NCBI RefSeq assembly: GCF_000176175.1
Contig: NZ_ACZP01000013.1
Span: 558,001 to 622,000 of the forward strand
From: Vibrio furnissii CIP 102972
GTDB taxonomy: Bacteria > Pseudomonadota > Gammaproteobacteria > Enterobacterales > Vibrionaceae
Direction of reading: 5' to 3'
DNA: 64,000 bases
A program made the translations under genes and the position numbers. The notes beneath the pieces were generated by a model. That model did not search any database and was not told the DNA's origin. It was given only the letters and a program-made list of their open reading frames with translations. Positions within the stretch are counted from its first letter, which is position 1. Each line of letters opens with the position of its first letter. This document shows, piece after piece, positions 1-8,507 of the stretch.

Positions 1-551
1 TCGAGCAACTGACCTTTGTCGTTCAAACCGCCCACACCGAAAATACCAATCTTGATGTTGAATTGGCGATAGAAGTGGGTGGTGGCTTCGCCAACCGTAT
101 CTTCATCCGACGGGCGAACCGCGCCGCCCGCGAGGTGAATCGCCATGTTGGGGTTGCGGCTTAAGGTTAATGCGGCGTTGATGTTGTTGGTGACCACGGT
201 CAGCCCCGGGTGATCCAGCAGTGCGTGCGCCACATGTTTCGGCGTGGTGCCGATGCCCAGAAAAATACTGCTGCCTTCGGGCAATTGGTCCACCACGCGT
301 TGCGCGATTTTCTGCTTCGCGGAGAGATTGATCAGCTCCCGATTGGTGAAGGAGAGATTGTCGTTAGCACTGGGGAGCGAAATCCCGCCATGCACGCGGC
401 GCACCATGCCTTTGTCGCTCAAATCATTCATGTCTTTGCGAATGGTTTGCACCGAAACATCAAAGCGTTCAGACAACAGCGCGCTAGAGAGCACGCCGTG
501 CGCCTGTTGCAAATACGCCAGAATCTGTTTTTGTCGGGTCGATAAACTCAC
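1..551 (-). CDS. DeoR-family transcriptional regulator (C-terminus outside window)
   Basis: Transcription repressor of the DeoR/GlpR type. Translated from the GTG at 551 it begins MSLSTRQKQILAYL and carries an N-terminal winged helix-turn-helix with the DeoR signature region (SVQTIRKDMNDLSDKGMVRR). A sugar-phosphate-sensing domain follows, and the reading frame runs off the window at base 1 after about 183 codons. An AAGGAT ribosome site lies about 6 bases before the GTG; an overlapping GTG two bases upstream is immediately closed by TGA. It starts only 8 bases after ugpC ends, so it is the last visible gene of the ugp operon and is the natural candidate to control it. The effector is probably a phosphorylated sugar or glycerol-3-phosphate (inference). 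Confidence 0.85.
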   Translation of the reverse strand, partial: MSLSTRQKQILAYLQQAHGVLSSALLSERFDVSVQTIRKDMNDLSDKGMVRRVHGGISLPSANDNLSFTNRELINLSAKQKIAQRVVDQLPEGSSIFLGIGTTPKHVAHALLDHPGLTVVTNNINAALTLSRNPNMAIHLAGGAVRPSDEDTVGEATTHFYRQFNIKIGIFGVGGLNDKGQLL

Positions 552-559
552 ACGTATCC

Positions 560-1654
560 TTACGCAATCGCGCGTTGAGCCAGAGAAACAGGGCAGAGTC
601 GCTTGCCATGTTCATCAAACAGATGCAGGTTGTCGGGTGTCACCGACAGCGTGAGTGGATCGTGGATCTGCAGCGCCATTTCCGGCGTGACGGCAATGAA
701 ATCGCGCTCGCTTTCCAAGCCGATGATACGGCCATGCACCAGTTGGTTTGGCCCCAGCGGTTCGACGACGTTGATATCGAGTTCAAAGCACAGCGTGTGT
801 TCGCTGCAATTGAGCTGCGCGTGCTCAGGACGAATGCCGAGCGTGATCGATTCGGCGTTCAAGCCATCATATTCGGGCAGATAACACTGTTGTCCGGCGA
901 CATGCAAGCGACCATTTTTCAGCGATGCAGGCAGAAAGTTCATCGCCGGGCTGCCGATAAAGCTGGCCACAAAGGTACTGGCTGGTTGGTGATACACTTC
1001 AGCGGGTGTGCCGACCTGTTCAATCTCACCTTGTTTGAGCACCACAATGCGATCGGCCAGCGTCATCGCTTCAACTTGGTCGTGGGTCACATACACACTG
1101 GTGACGCCCAATTCACGTTGCAGCTTTTTAATCTCCAAACGCATGTGCGCGCGCAGCGCGGCATCGAGGTTAGAGAGCGGTTCATCGAACAGAAACAGCT
1201 GCGGATCGCGCACAATCGCACGGCCCATCGCCACACGCTGGCGTTGACCGCCAGAGAGTTTCGACGGTTTGCGATCGAGGTATTCATCAATCTTGAGCGT
1301 TTTGGCGACTTTGCGAATTTTCTCATCGATGGTGTTTTTATCCACACCTCGATTTTTCAGCCCGTACGCCAAGTTATCGTACACGCTCATGTGCGGGTAG
1401 AGCGCGTAGTTCTGAAACACCATGGCGATGTCGCGCTTGGCGGGTTTCTCGTTATCAACACGGCGGCCGCCCAAATGAATTTCGCCGCTGCTGATCGACT
1501 CCAGCCCGGCAATGGAGCGCAGAATGGATGACTTGCCACAGCCAGATGGGCCAACCAGCACAATAAATTCACCTTGCTGAATCGACAAGTCGACCCCTTT
1601 GACTGCGCGGTGGCCGTTTTCGTAGGTTTTCACCAGTTGTTTGATATCGAGCAT
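560..1654 (-). CDS. ugpC: sn-glycerol-3-phosphate ABC transporter ATP-binding protein UgpC
   Basis: Cytoplasmic ATPase of the glycerol-3-phosphate importer, about 364 residues from the start chosen here. Walker A is GPSGCGKS, the ABC signature is LSGGQRQRVAMGRA, and Walker B ends in LFLFDEP. The C-terminal TOBE/regulatory region is that of the MalK/UgpC class. The frame stays open upstream to a TTG at 1726 and an ATG at 1699. I prefer the ATG at 1654 because AGGA precedes it by about 7 bases and MLDIKQLVKTYENG is a typical N-terminus. It lies between ugpE and the DeoR gene in one leftward operon. The UgpB neighbour, rather than UgpC itself, indicates the substrate. Confidence 0.88.
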   Translation of the reverse strand: MLDIKQLVKTYENGHRAVKGVDLSIQQGEFIVLVGPSGCGKSSILRSIAGLESISSGEIHLGGRRVDNEKPAKRDIAMVFQNYALYPHMSVYDNLAYGLKNRGVDKNTIDEKIRKVAKTLKIDEYLDRKPSKLSGGQRQRVAMGRAIVRDPQLFLFDEPLSNLDAALRAHMRLEIKKLQRELGVTSVYVTHDQVEAMTLADRIVVLKQGEIEQVGTPAEVYHQPASTFVASFIGSPAMNFLPASLKNGRLHVAGQQCYLPEYDGLNAESITLGIRPEHAQLNCSEHTLCFELDINVVEPLGPNQLVHGRIIGLESERDFIAVTPEMALQIHDPLTLSVTPDNLHLFDEHGKRLCPVSLAQRAIA

Positions 1655-1706
1655 CACGTTGTCCTGCTCCTTGCGCGCTGCGCTGTGTACTAAATGCATC
1701 ACGGAA

Positions 1707-2549
1707 TTATTTTTCACTTTCGACAAGTCCTTTCACAAACCAACGCTGGAACACCACCACCACCAAAACCGGCGGCAGCATCGCAAGAATGACCATGGCG
1801 AAGGCGTAGTCATAGCGGGGCAGGTTGGTCTCATTAATGTTGTTCAGAATCTGTTTAATGCCCATCACGATGGTGTTGTAGTGCTCATCGGTGGTCATCA
1901 TGATGGGCCATAAATATTGGTTCCAGCCGACGACAAACATGATGATAAAAATCGCCGCCATCATGGTTTTTGAGAGTGGAAACAGAATATCGATGAAGAA
2001 TCGAATCGGCCCGGCGTTATCGAGTTGCGCCGCTTCCAGCAATTCGTCAGGAATGGTTTTAAAAAACTGACGAAAGAAGAAAGTCGCGGTTGCTGATGCA
2101 ATCAACGGCAGAATTAATCCGGTGTAACTGTTGAGCATGCCAAGGCCGGACACCACTTCATAAGAGGGGATGATGCGGACTTCCAGCGGCAGCAGCAGCG
2201 TGACGAAAATCAGCCAGAACCACGCGCTGGCATACGGCAAACGAAAGTAAACCAGCGCGAACGCCGCCATCATCGAGATGATGATTTTGCCAATCGCAAA
2301 GCCAAGCCCCATCACCATCGAGTTAAAAATCATGGTGCTGGCGGTGACGTTACCGGCAAAGCCGAGGCTCTTATTCCACGCTTCGTCGTACACCGCCGAC
2401 AGGTTGTCACCGATGCCCCATTGCAGACCTTCACTGATGATGGTGTTCGGATTGTGGGTCGAACTGGCGAAAATCAGCCAAATTGGCGCCAGCATAAAGA
2501 GTGCGCCGGCAATCAGGATCACGTGATCCGACAGTTTATTGCTTTTCAT
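1707..2549 (-). CDS. ugpE: sn-glycerol-3-phosphate ABC transporter permease UgpE
   Basis: Inner-membrane permease of the binding-protein-dependent transport family, about 280 residues with six predicted membrane segments. The EAA loop is visible as EAAQLDNAGPIRFFIDILFP, which docks the ATPase. Two ATGs are possible. AAGGA abuts the one at 2555 directly, whereas it lies about 6 bases before the ATG at 2549, so 2549 is preferred. Only about 25 bases separate it from ugpA upstream, so the two permease genes are co-transcribed. Confidence 0.88.
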   Translation of the reverse strand: MKSNKLSDHVILIAGALFMLAPIWLIFASSTHNPNTIISEGLQWGIGDNLSAVYDEAWNKSLGFAGNVTASTMIFNSMVMGLGFAIGKIIISMMAAFALVYFRLPYASAWFWLIFVTLLLPLEVRIIPSYEVVSGLGMLNSYTGLILPLIASATATFFFRQFFKTIPDELLEAAQLDNAGPIRFFIDILFPLSKTMMAAIFIIMFVVGWNQYLWPIMMTTDEHYNTIVMGIKQILNNINETNLPRYDYAFAMVILAMLPPVLVVVVFQRWFVKGLVESEK

Positions 2550-2574
2550 AGTCATTCCTTAAACATCGTGCCAA

Positions 2575-3456
2575 TCAGTAGTGCACGCGCTTTTCAACAA
2601 AGCGGAACTGAATGAATGTCAGGCCGAGCACCAGCAGTAAAAGCACCACGGATTGCGCCGAGCTGCCGCCCAAATCAGCACCCACAAACCCGTCGCGATA
2701 CACCTTGTACACCAGCGAAGTGGTGGTGCCGCCGGGGCCGCCGTTGGTCATGGTGTCAATCACGCCAAACGTTTCGAAGAAGGCGTATGTCAGGTTGATC
2801 ACCAAGAGGAAAAATCCCGTTGGTGCCAACAGCGGAAAGGTAATTGTCCAGAAGCGTTTGCTGTCGCTAACGCAATCAAGCGTGGCCGCTTCTTTGACCG
2901 CGTAAGAAATCGACTGCAATCCAGCGAGAAAATAGACGAAGTTGACCGCGACCTGTTTCCACACCGACACCAAAACGAGCGCAAAAGTGGCATCGAATGG
3001 GTCGGTCTGAACGCTGAATGTCCAACCGACTTTAGCGAAGAAATCGGTCAGCACACCGATGTGTGGGTTAAACAAAAATCCGCCGATGATGCCCGCGACG
3101 GCTGGCGCGACGGCGTACACCCAAGTCAGCGTTACTTTGTACGAGCCTTGGCCGTGAATCACATTGTCGGCTTTGACGGCCAGCAGCAGCGCAATCGCCA
3201 GTGACAAAAACGAGACCAGTACCGAAAACAGCACGGTGAAACCGAGTGATTCCAAGTAATCGCTCGATTGAAACAGCATCTGGTAGTTTTCAAACCAGAC
3301 AAATGTGGAGGACATGCCCCACGGGTCTTCCAGCATGAATGAGAGATAAACTGCTTTTGCCGCCGGATACACGAAGAAGATCGCGATGATCACGATTTGA
3401 GGCGCCAGCAAAACATAAGGCAGTGGTGAGTGAAAAAATTGTTGTCGACGTTCCAC
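2575..3456 (-). CDS. ugpA: sn-glycerol-3-phosphate ABC transporter permease UgpA
   Basis: Second permease subunit, 293 residues, starting at a GTG with GGAAAGA about 5 bases ahead. The N-terminal membrane segment (YVLLAPQIVIIAIFFVYPAA) is typical of the MalF/UgpA class. The EAA loop is VKEAATLDCVSDSKRFWTIT, with an unusual Cys in place of the common glycine-rich turn. It pairs with UgpE to form the channel. A 150-base gap containing a strong stem-loop separates it from ugpB, so its expression may be lower than that of the binding protein. Confidence 0.88.
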   Translation of the reverse strand: MERRQQFFHSPLPYVLLAPQIVIIAIFFVYPAAKAVYLSFMLEDPWGMSSTFVWFENYQMLFQSSDYLESLGFTVLFSVLVSFLSLAIALLLAVKADNVIHGQGSYKVTLTWVYAVAPAVAGIIGGFLFNPHIGVLTDFFAKVGWTFSVQTDPFDATFALVLVSVWKQVAVNFVYFLAGLQSISYAVKEAATLDCVSDSKRFWTITFPLLAPTGFFLLVINLTYAFFETFGVIDTMTNGGPGGTTTSLVYKVYRDGFVGADLGGSSAQSVVLLLLVLGLTFIQFRFVEKRVHY

Positions 3457-3571
3457 GACTCTTTCCAGTAATGCTTAACCCCGGCAATATCCAGTGAAGC
3501 GAACAACTTCACGGCATCTTGGGGTTGGGTTAGCTACTTTTCGCGCAAGCGAAAACAGCATCAAAAAGAAA

Positions 3572-3599
3572 GCCTGCTTACTCTGGCGAATAAGCAGGC
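3572..3599 (-). terminator. Intercistronic stem-loop between ugpB and ugpA
   Basis: On the minus strand, 7 bases after the ugpB stop, the arms GCCTGCTTA and TAAGCAGGC (9 bp, perfect) enclose a 10-base loop. They are followed by a T-rich stretch (TTTCTTTTTG). It resembles a partial terminator or an RNA 3'-protecting hairpin like that between malE and malF, which would give more binding protein than permease. Whether it terminates is inferred. Confidence 0.6.
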
Positions 3600-3606
3600 G
3601 AGCGCG

Positions 3607-4899
3607 TTATTGCACGGTGCGTGCGAAGCGATTGAGCAGTTTTTCACTTTCGTCTTCGACTTTGTTCAGGCTCGCTTCAACCGAAGCACGACCTGCGAAA
3701 ATGTTGTCGAATTCACGGTGCATCACTTCACGAATCTGCGGGTAGTAACCGAGGCGGTAGCCTTTGGTCCATTCACCCGATGCTAGGCTCAGCTGTTTCA
3801 CGCCCACTTCCGCGTCCGGCTGTTTGGTGTAGTAACCGGAGGCTTTGGTCATGTCATAAGCCGCGTTGGTGACTGGCACGTAACCGGTGGTTTCGTGCCA
3901 GTACATTTGCACTTCCGGGCGAGTGAGATAAGCGAAGAAGGCCGCGACCGCTTTATCTTCCGCTTTCGGATGGCCATTAAGCGCAAACAGCGCCGCACCG
4001 CCGATGAAGGTGTGTGTGCCTTTGGCGTTCAGCGACTGCCAGTAAGGCAGGTATGTGGTGCCCAAATTGAAGGTCACGCGGTTACGCAGGCCGCCGAATG
4101 AACCTGAAGAGCCCATCCACATCGCCACTTCTTGACGTTCAAATGGCGTCTGGTTTGCATCCCAGTTGCTGCCGTAGTATTTGAAGTAACCTTTGTCCGA
4201 CCACTCTTTGAGTTTTTTGAAATGCATCACCATGTCTTTGGTGTTGAACATCAGCTTAGAAGAGAGGGACTCGTAGCCGTTCTTGTGATCAGAAAGAGGC
4301 AGGTCATGGCGTGATTTGAAGTTCTCAAACATGATCCAAGGGGTGTGTGACTGCGAAAATGCCACGTAACCTTTGGATTTCAGCTTTGCCGCCAGTGCTT
4401 CAAGCTGCTCATACGTTTTTGGCGCTTCGCCATCCACAGTGCTCAGAATGTCTTTGTTGTAGTAGAGCACCGGTGTTGAAGAGTTGAATGGCATGCCCAC
4501 CATTTTGCCGTTGTTGTCGGCATAGAAGTTACGCACGCCTGCCAGGTAATCTTTGGCGTTAAATGAATAGCCCGCATCGATCATGATGTCTTGTACAGGT
4601 TTTGCCACACCCGGTGCGTTCATGATGGTTGCTGCGCCGGCATCAAACACCTGAAGAATGTTTGGTGACTGGCCCGCGCGAAATGCCGCGATACCGGCCG
4701 TCAATGTTTCGGTGTATTCACCTTTATAAACGGGCGTGATTTTGTAGTCGTTTTGCGATGCATTGAAATCGGACGCAATCTTGTTCACGGTTTCGCCCAA
4801 CTGACCGCCCATGGCGTGCCACCACGTGATTTCTGTTGCCGCTAAACTGGATCCTGAAAAGGTTGCTGACAGCAGACCCGCTAACCATAGCTTGTTCAT
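3607..4899 (-). CDS. ugpB: sn-glycerol-3-phosphate-binding protein UgpB
   Basis: Periplasmic solute-binding protein, 430 residues from the ATG at 4899. The signal peptide MNKLWLAGLLSATFSGSSLA ends before ATEITWWHAM. Segments such as GIAAFRAGQSPNILQVFDAG and PFNSSTPVLYYNKD closely match E. coli UgpB as I remember it, which is the main reason for assigning glycerol-3-phosphate (or its diesters) as substrate. The frame is open 33 codons further upstream, but AAGGGA lies about 8 bases before the ATG at 4899 and the signal peptide begins there. It is the first gene of the leftward operon ugpB-A-E-C-deoR. Confidence 0.93.
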   Translation of the reverse strand: MNKLWLAGLLSATFSGSSLAATEITWWHAMGGQLGETVNKIASDFNASQNDYKITPVYKGEYTETLTAGIAAFRAGQSPNILQVFDAGAATIMNAPGVAKPVQDIMIDAGYSFNAKDYLAGVRNFYADNNGKMVGMPFNSSTPVLYYNKDILSTVDGEAPKTYEQLEALAAKLKSKGYVAFSQSHTPWIMFENFKSRHDLPLSDHKNGYESLSSKLMFNTKDMVMHFKKLKEWSDKGYFKYYGSNWDANQTPFERQEVAMWMGSSGSFGGLRNRVTFNLGTTYLPYWQSLNAKGTHTFIGGAALFALNGHPKAEDKAVAAFFAYLTRPEVQMYWHETTGYVPVTNAAYDMTKASGYYTKQPDAEVGVKQLSLASGEWTKGYRLGYYPQIREVMHREFDNIFAGRASVEASLNKVEDESEKLLNRFARTVQ

Positions 4900-5221
4900 T
4901 GTATTTTCCCTTGTTGAGTTTCGAACGAGACTGTTCTTGTTTCGTTTGACGCTATGGTGGCGAAGAAATATGTCACATCCGTGGACGTTAAATTTCATTC
5001 CGATGAAAGATTTATGGATCGCGTGCGCGGCATCACAGGCTGTGGTTCATCGGACGATTGCACAGTGATGGCGCATAAATACATATGAATGACCTAATAA
5101 GGCGCAATATCTCAGTTCAAAACGCCAGAATATGAGAAAAATACAAAATATAATTGGAACAAAGATTGCTAAGATTAGTAACATCACTGGACGTTATTGT
5201 CGTTTTTATCAGGGAAAGAAA
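4900..5221. other. Divergent intergenic region, ugpB / dehydrogenase
   Basis: Regulatory spacer of 322 bases between two divergent genes. It holds the tandem TTTCG-type repeats described separately (close to ugpB) and a strongly AT-rich stretch just before the dehydrogenase gene (about 5130-5190). I see no clean -35/-10 pair, no convincing CRP or Pho box, and no small gene that I can support. Confidence 0.6.
4919..4949. promoter_or_regulatory. Tandem TTTCG repeats, candidate DeoR-family operator
   Basis: TTTCGAACGA (4919-4928) and TTTCGTTTGA (4940-4949) are direct repeats whose starts are exactly 21 bases apart, about two helix turns. They lie 20 to 50 bases upstream of the ugpB start. TTTCG-containing repeats are common operators of DeoR-family repressors (for example AgaR), and a DeoR gene ends this operon. 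Assignment is by inference only. Confidence 0.45.
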
Positions 5222-6175
5222 ATGAAAATAGGTGTGATTGGAGCAGGCGCTGTTGGGGTTGGAATCTGTAACTACTTGCTGACCTTAGGCAGTGTGAGTG
5301 AACTGATTTTATTGGATCGCGATGTGGCGCGCGCGGAAGGGGAAGTGTTCGATTTTCGCCACACGGCGGCGCTGACGTTTTCTAAAAATACCCGCATTGT
5401 GCCCACGGACGATTATCTGGAGCTGATTGGTGCCGACATCGTGGTGATCACCGCTGGCGCGCAAATTCAGCAAGGCCAGTCACGGATGGATCTGGCTGAA
5501 ATCAATAGCAAAATTGGCGTAGATATCGCCAAGAAAATTGAGCGCGTTGCCCCGAAAGCGGTACTGATTGTCGTAACCAATCCTTGTGACATTGTCACGC
5601 ATAGCATCGTCGCCAACACCGGCTACAGCCCAGGCCGAGTGATCTCGGCAGGTTGCGTGGTGGATACCGCACGTTTGATGACCATTGTTGCCCAGCGCGT
5701 CAATCTCGATCCGAAAAACGTGTTTGGTTACGTGCTGGGTGAACACGGTAGTCACTGTTTTACCCCGAAAAGCTTAATCAGTATCGCCGGACAAGCCGCA
5801 GACTATTACTGCGATGCGAACCATCTTGACCGGATTGACGCCGATGAGCTGTTGGAGTCTGTCAAACAGGCGGGTTATGAAATTTTCAAACGTAAAAACA
5901 ACACCACGCACGGTATCGCGGCCAGTGTATTTCGTATTATTCAGGCGGTGACCATCAACGAACATTCTGTGCTCCCAGTGGGCACCTTGTTGCGAGGGGA
6001 ATATGGCCTCAACGATGTGGTGCTGAGTTTGCCTGCGGTTGTAGGGCGAAATGGGGTGGAAAAAATCCTGATTCATCCATTTACAGATGCCGAAATGCAG
6101 ACGTTGGTGTCGATTGCAGACAACTTACGAGAAAATATGATAAACGTCGCCAAATCGACGGGATTGAGCTACTAA
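5222..6175 (+). CDS. L-lactate/malate dehydrogenase family NAD-dependent 2-hydroxyacid dehydrogenase
   Basis: Cytosolic NAD(H) oxidoreductase, 317 residues from the ATG at 5222 (AGGGAAAG about 4 bases ahead). The Rossmann motif is GVIGAGAVGVGI. Catalytic residues of the family are present: Arg of GQSRMDL, Asp of TNPCDIVTH, Arg of VDTARL and His of GEHGSH. At the substrate-selecting position, Gln in lactate and Arg in malate dehydrogenases, the aligned residue is Ile (AGAQIQQGQSR). Neither substrate is therefore assured, and a bulkier 2-oxo acid is possible. It is monocistronic and divergent from ugpB, with a likely terminator after it. Confident for family, uncertain for substrate. Confidence 0.8.
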   Translation: MKIGVIGAGAVGVGICNYLLTLGSVSELILLDRDVARAEGEVFDFRHTAALTFSKNTRIVPTDDYLELIGADIVVITAGAQIQQGQSRMDLAEINSKIGVDIAKKIERVAPKAVLIVVTNPCDIVTHSIVANTGYSPGRVISAGCVVDTARLMTIVAQRVNLDPKNVFGYVLGEHGSHCFTPKSLISIAGQAADYYCDANHLDRIDADELLESVKQAGYEIFKRKNNTTHGIAASVFRIIQAVTINEHSVLPVGTLLRGEYGLNDVVLSLPAVVGRNGVEKILIHPFTDAEMQTLVSIADNLRENMINVAKSTGLSY

Positions 6176-6182
6176 TTTGATC

Positions 6183-6218
6183 GGGCGAGTATTTTTGCTC
6201 GCCCATTGCGGTTTTTAC
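6183..6218 (+). terminator. Probable terminator after the dehydrogenase
   Basis: Arms GGGCGAG (6183-6189) and CTCGCCC (6198-6204) form a 7-bp stem a few bases after the stop codon. A T5 run follows, but about 9 bases downstream, so the terminator is imperfect. Confidence 0.45.
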
Positions 6219-6286
6219 GTGCCAGCGCCGCGAAGGCTGCTATGCTTACTCCATCCAAGGAATGGATAGAACAGCAAAGGAAACGC

Positions 6287-7072
6287 GTGAAATTACATAC
6301 TCTTAAAGGCTACATTCAGAACATCTACCTCGCCGAATACCCCGATAAACTGCTGTTACTTGATGGTGCCAGCCGCGCCGACGTGCCGATGATTCAAGCT
6401 TTTATCGAAACGACGCTTGGGCGTCCACTGAGTGACCTCAAGGCCGTGGTCGTAACCCATATGCATCCGGATCACGCGGGCGGCGCGCACAAATTGCGCG
6501 AGTTGACGGGCTGCCACATCGTGTCGGCCAACAAGGCAACTCATTGGTATCAAGGTTGGGATGGTGTATTGATGTACCTGACCGATTTGGCGCTTGCGCA
6601 CTGGATGGCGAATCGCCTGCGCAGCCCCAAGCGCCGCTTATGGTTTGCCCGTAAGTTACTGGCGGACGTTTGTTTGTCTGACGGTGACACCATCCCCGGG
6701 TTTGATGAGTGGCAGGTGTTAGAAACGCCAGGACACACTGACCGCGACTTGTCGGTGTATCACGCTGAGCAGGGCATCCTGTATGTGGCCGATTTGATTG
6801 TCGAAGTGAAGAAGCGGTTGATTTCTCCCTTTCCTATCTTCTATCCGAATCAGTATCGCCGCTCGGTCAAACGTGTTTTGGATCTTGCCCCCAACACTCT
6901 ATTACTCGCGCATGGTCAGGACATTCCGTTTGATGAAGCGGCGTATCAGCACCTAATTGACACTGCGCCAGTTCGCCCGGCGACCCATTGGCGTGTCGCT
7001 AAGCTCAAAGCGAAAAGTGTGCTCAAATCGGTGTGGCTATTTGGCTTTCTGGAGCGGAAAAATCAGCTTTGA
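6287..7072 (+). CDS. Metallo-beta-lactamase-fold hydrolase
   Basis: Zinc-dependent hydrolase of unknown substrate, about 261 residues if the GTG at 6287 is the start (AAAGGAAA lies about 4-6 bases before it; the frame is open further upstream). The metal ligands of the fold are visible: THMHPDHAGG (HxHxDH), His of ETPGHTDRD, Asp of VADLIV and His of LLAHGQD. The class includes glyoxalase II-like, lactonase-like and nuclease-like enzymes, and nothing here decides between them. The last 36 bases overlap, tail to tail, the end of the lipocalin gene on the other strand. Confidence 0.8.
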   Translation: MKLHTLKGYIQNIYLAEYPDKLLLLDGASRADVPMIQAFIETTLGRPLSDLKAVVVTHMHPDHAGGAHKLRELTGCHIVSANKATHWYQGWDGVLMYLTDLALAHWMANRLRSPKRRLWFARKLLADVCLSDGDTIPGFDEWQVLETPGHTDRDLSVYHAEQGILYVADLIVEVKKRLISPFPIFYPNQYRRSVKRVLDLAPNTLLLAHGQDIPFDEAAYQHLIDTAPVRPATHWRVAKLKAKSVLKSVWLFGFLERKNQL

Positions 7073-7564
7073 GGTATCAAAGCCCGCCGCCTGCGCTTTT
7101 TTGAGGGCGGCTTGTAATTCATTGTCGGCAATGGTCGGTGTGCGTGACAGCAGCCATAGATAGTCGGTGTTGTAGCCGCTGACCAGTGCCAACGAGTAAT
7201 CATCTTTCAAATCAAACACCACGTAACTGCCATAAAACGGGCCAAAGAACGACACTTTCAAATGCGCGATGTCCGGTGAGGCGACAAACTTGGCTTTGCC
7301 TTCGGCTTCCTGCCATTGCTGCGCATGGTCATTCCAGCCCCGATTGATGACCTTGACGCTGCCGTCGTCATTGCGTGAATAAGTGGCGCTGATCTGGTTT
7401 AAACCCCGTTCAAAACTGTGGTCGAGTCGCGCAATTTCATACCACGTTCCTAAGTATCGATTGAGCTCAAAATGGCCGACCGGCGTCACTTTATCCGGCG
7501 TTCCGGTGCATCCCGCGAGCAACATCATCAGCACCACGAATAGATTAAATTTCAACAATTTCAT
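7037..7564 (-). CDS. blc: Outer-membrane lipocalin (Blc family)
   Basis: Bacterial lipocalin, 175 residues, anchored as a lipoprotein: the lipobox LLAGC follows a hydrophobic signal (MKLLKFNLFVVLMML). The lipocalin core motif GTWYEIARLDHSFERG and the closing YLWLLSRTP strand are typical of Blc, which binds fatty acids and lysophospholipids in the outer membrane. The start is taken at 7564, where AAGGAT lies about 6 bases upstream. Convergent overlap with the preceding hydrolase gene suggests no functional link. Confidence 0.88.
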   Translation of the reverse strand: MKLLKFNLFVVLMMLLAGCTGTPDKVTPVGHFELNRYLGTWYEIARLDHSFERGLNQISATYSRNDDGSVKVINRGWNDHAQQWQEAEGKAKFVASPDIAHLKVSFFGPFYGSYVVFDLKDDYSLALVSGYNTDYLWLLSRTPTIADNELQAALKKAQAAGFDTSKLIFPLQKAK

Positions 7565-7677
7565 AACACTATCCTTTTTATACATGTGAAAGGGCATACG
7601 GAAGATAACGCATAGACGATCATTATTCATCGCGTGATTGTCGCCAGCAGGAAAAGCGGATAGAATGGCAAACTTAG

Positions 7678-7706
7678 TTGATAATGAGAGCTTTTATCAA
7701 TAACAT
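7678..7706 (+). promoter_or_regulatory. Fur-controlled promoter of the TonB2 operon
   Basis: GATAATGAGAGCTTTTATC (7680-7698) matches the 19-base Fur consensus at 14 positions by eye. It overlaps a plausible sigma-70 promoter: -35 TTGATA (7678-7683), 17-base spacer, -10 TAACAT (7701-7706). Fur with iron would block RNA polymerase here, as expected for a TonB system gene cluster. Confidence 0.75.
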
Positions 7707-7727
7707 ATTCGCATTCTCACGCGGTAA

Positions 7728-8507
7728 ATGATTACAATGATGAACCTTTTAAAACCTAGCCTAGTACTGCTTTCTGCAGCGACCATGCTTCCAGCTTATG
7801 CCAATACTCTGGACGATGCGAAAGCCATTCAGAACAAAACCAATGCAGCGTCTGCATCCAGCCAACGCGCAGTCGACAAAAGCTCGGCCGCCGCGATGGA
7901 ACTGCAATCGGAAATCGAACAATTGAACGAAGAGGTGAAAAACCTCAGCGTTTACCGCGACCACTTGGCCTCATTGGTTGTGAGCCAAGACAGCGAAATC
8001 ACCAGCCTTCAAGAGCAAATCGTCGAAATCAATCAAACTCGTCAAGGCATTGTGCCATTGATGTACCAAATGATTGATGGGCTGCAAACCAACCTGAGCG
8101 AAGATAAACCCATTCGCCTGACGGCTCGTGAAGACCGCATCGAAAAACTCAAAGCACTGATGCCACGTGCAGATGTCAGCGATGCAGAAAAATACCGTCG
8201 TATTTTAGAAGCCTACCAAATTGAGATGGATTACGGTTCGAAACTGGGCGTTTACCAAGACACCATTCAACTGGCTGAGAACGATGCCGTAAAAGCAGAT
8301 ATTCTTTACCTTGGCCGTGTGTCGCTGATTGCGCGTAACCTGAACGCCACGCAGTACTGGTCTTGGGATCAAACACAGAAACAGTGGTCTGCGGTGAGCG
8401 GCAGTAATAAAGCCGATCTCGATACGGCTTACAACTTGGCGAATCAACAAATTGCACCCACCTTGTTGACGCTTCCTGTATCGCTGACTCAAGCGGAGGC
8501 AAAATAA
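7728..8507 (+). CDS. DUF3450 periplasmic coiled-coil protein of the TonB2 cluster
   Basis: Exported protein of 259 residues (start 7728; ATGs at 7737 and 7740 are equally possible, none with a strong ribosome site). A signal peptide (LVLLSAATMLPAYA) is followed by a long alpha-helical coiled-coil stretch (about residues 40-110, rich in E, Q, L). It then has the conserved DUF3450 body ending in a YWSWDQTQKQW segment. The family is consistently found immediately upstream of the TtpC-ExbB2-ExbD2-TonB2 genes in vibrios and relatives. Its role in energy transduction is presumed from context. The stop codon overlaps the next ATG by one base. Confidence 0.85.
   Translation: MITMMNLLKPSLVLLSAATMLPAYANTLDDAKAIQNKTNAASASSQRAVDKSSAAAMELQSEIEQLNEEVKNLSVYRDHLASLVVSQDSEITSLQEQIVEINQTRQGIVPLMYQMIDGLQTNLSEDKPIRLTAREDRIEKLKALMPRADVSDAEKYRRILEAYQIEMDYGSKLGVYQDTIQLAENDAVKADILYLGRVSLIARNLNATQYWSWDQTQKQWSAVSGSNKADLDTAYNLANQQIAPTLLTLPVSLTQAEAK

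Noticed and set aside
575..1531. A 318-codon open frame opposite ugpC
   Set aside because: It is the antisense shadow of a well-supported ABC ATPase gene, has no ribosome site, and its protein resembles nothing. Similar long shadows over tupA (30442-31377), fdhA and the TonB2 operon were dropped for the same reason.
4970..5080. CRP or Pho boxes before ugpB and the dehydrogenase
   Set aside because: Only half-sites such as TGTCACA and ATCACAGG are present; no symmetric TGTGA-N6-TCACA or tandem CTGTCAT was found.
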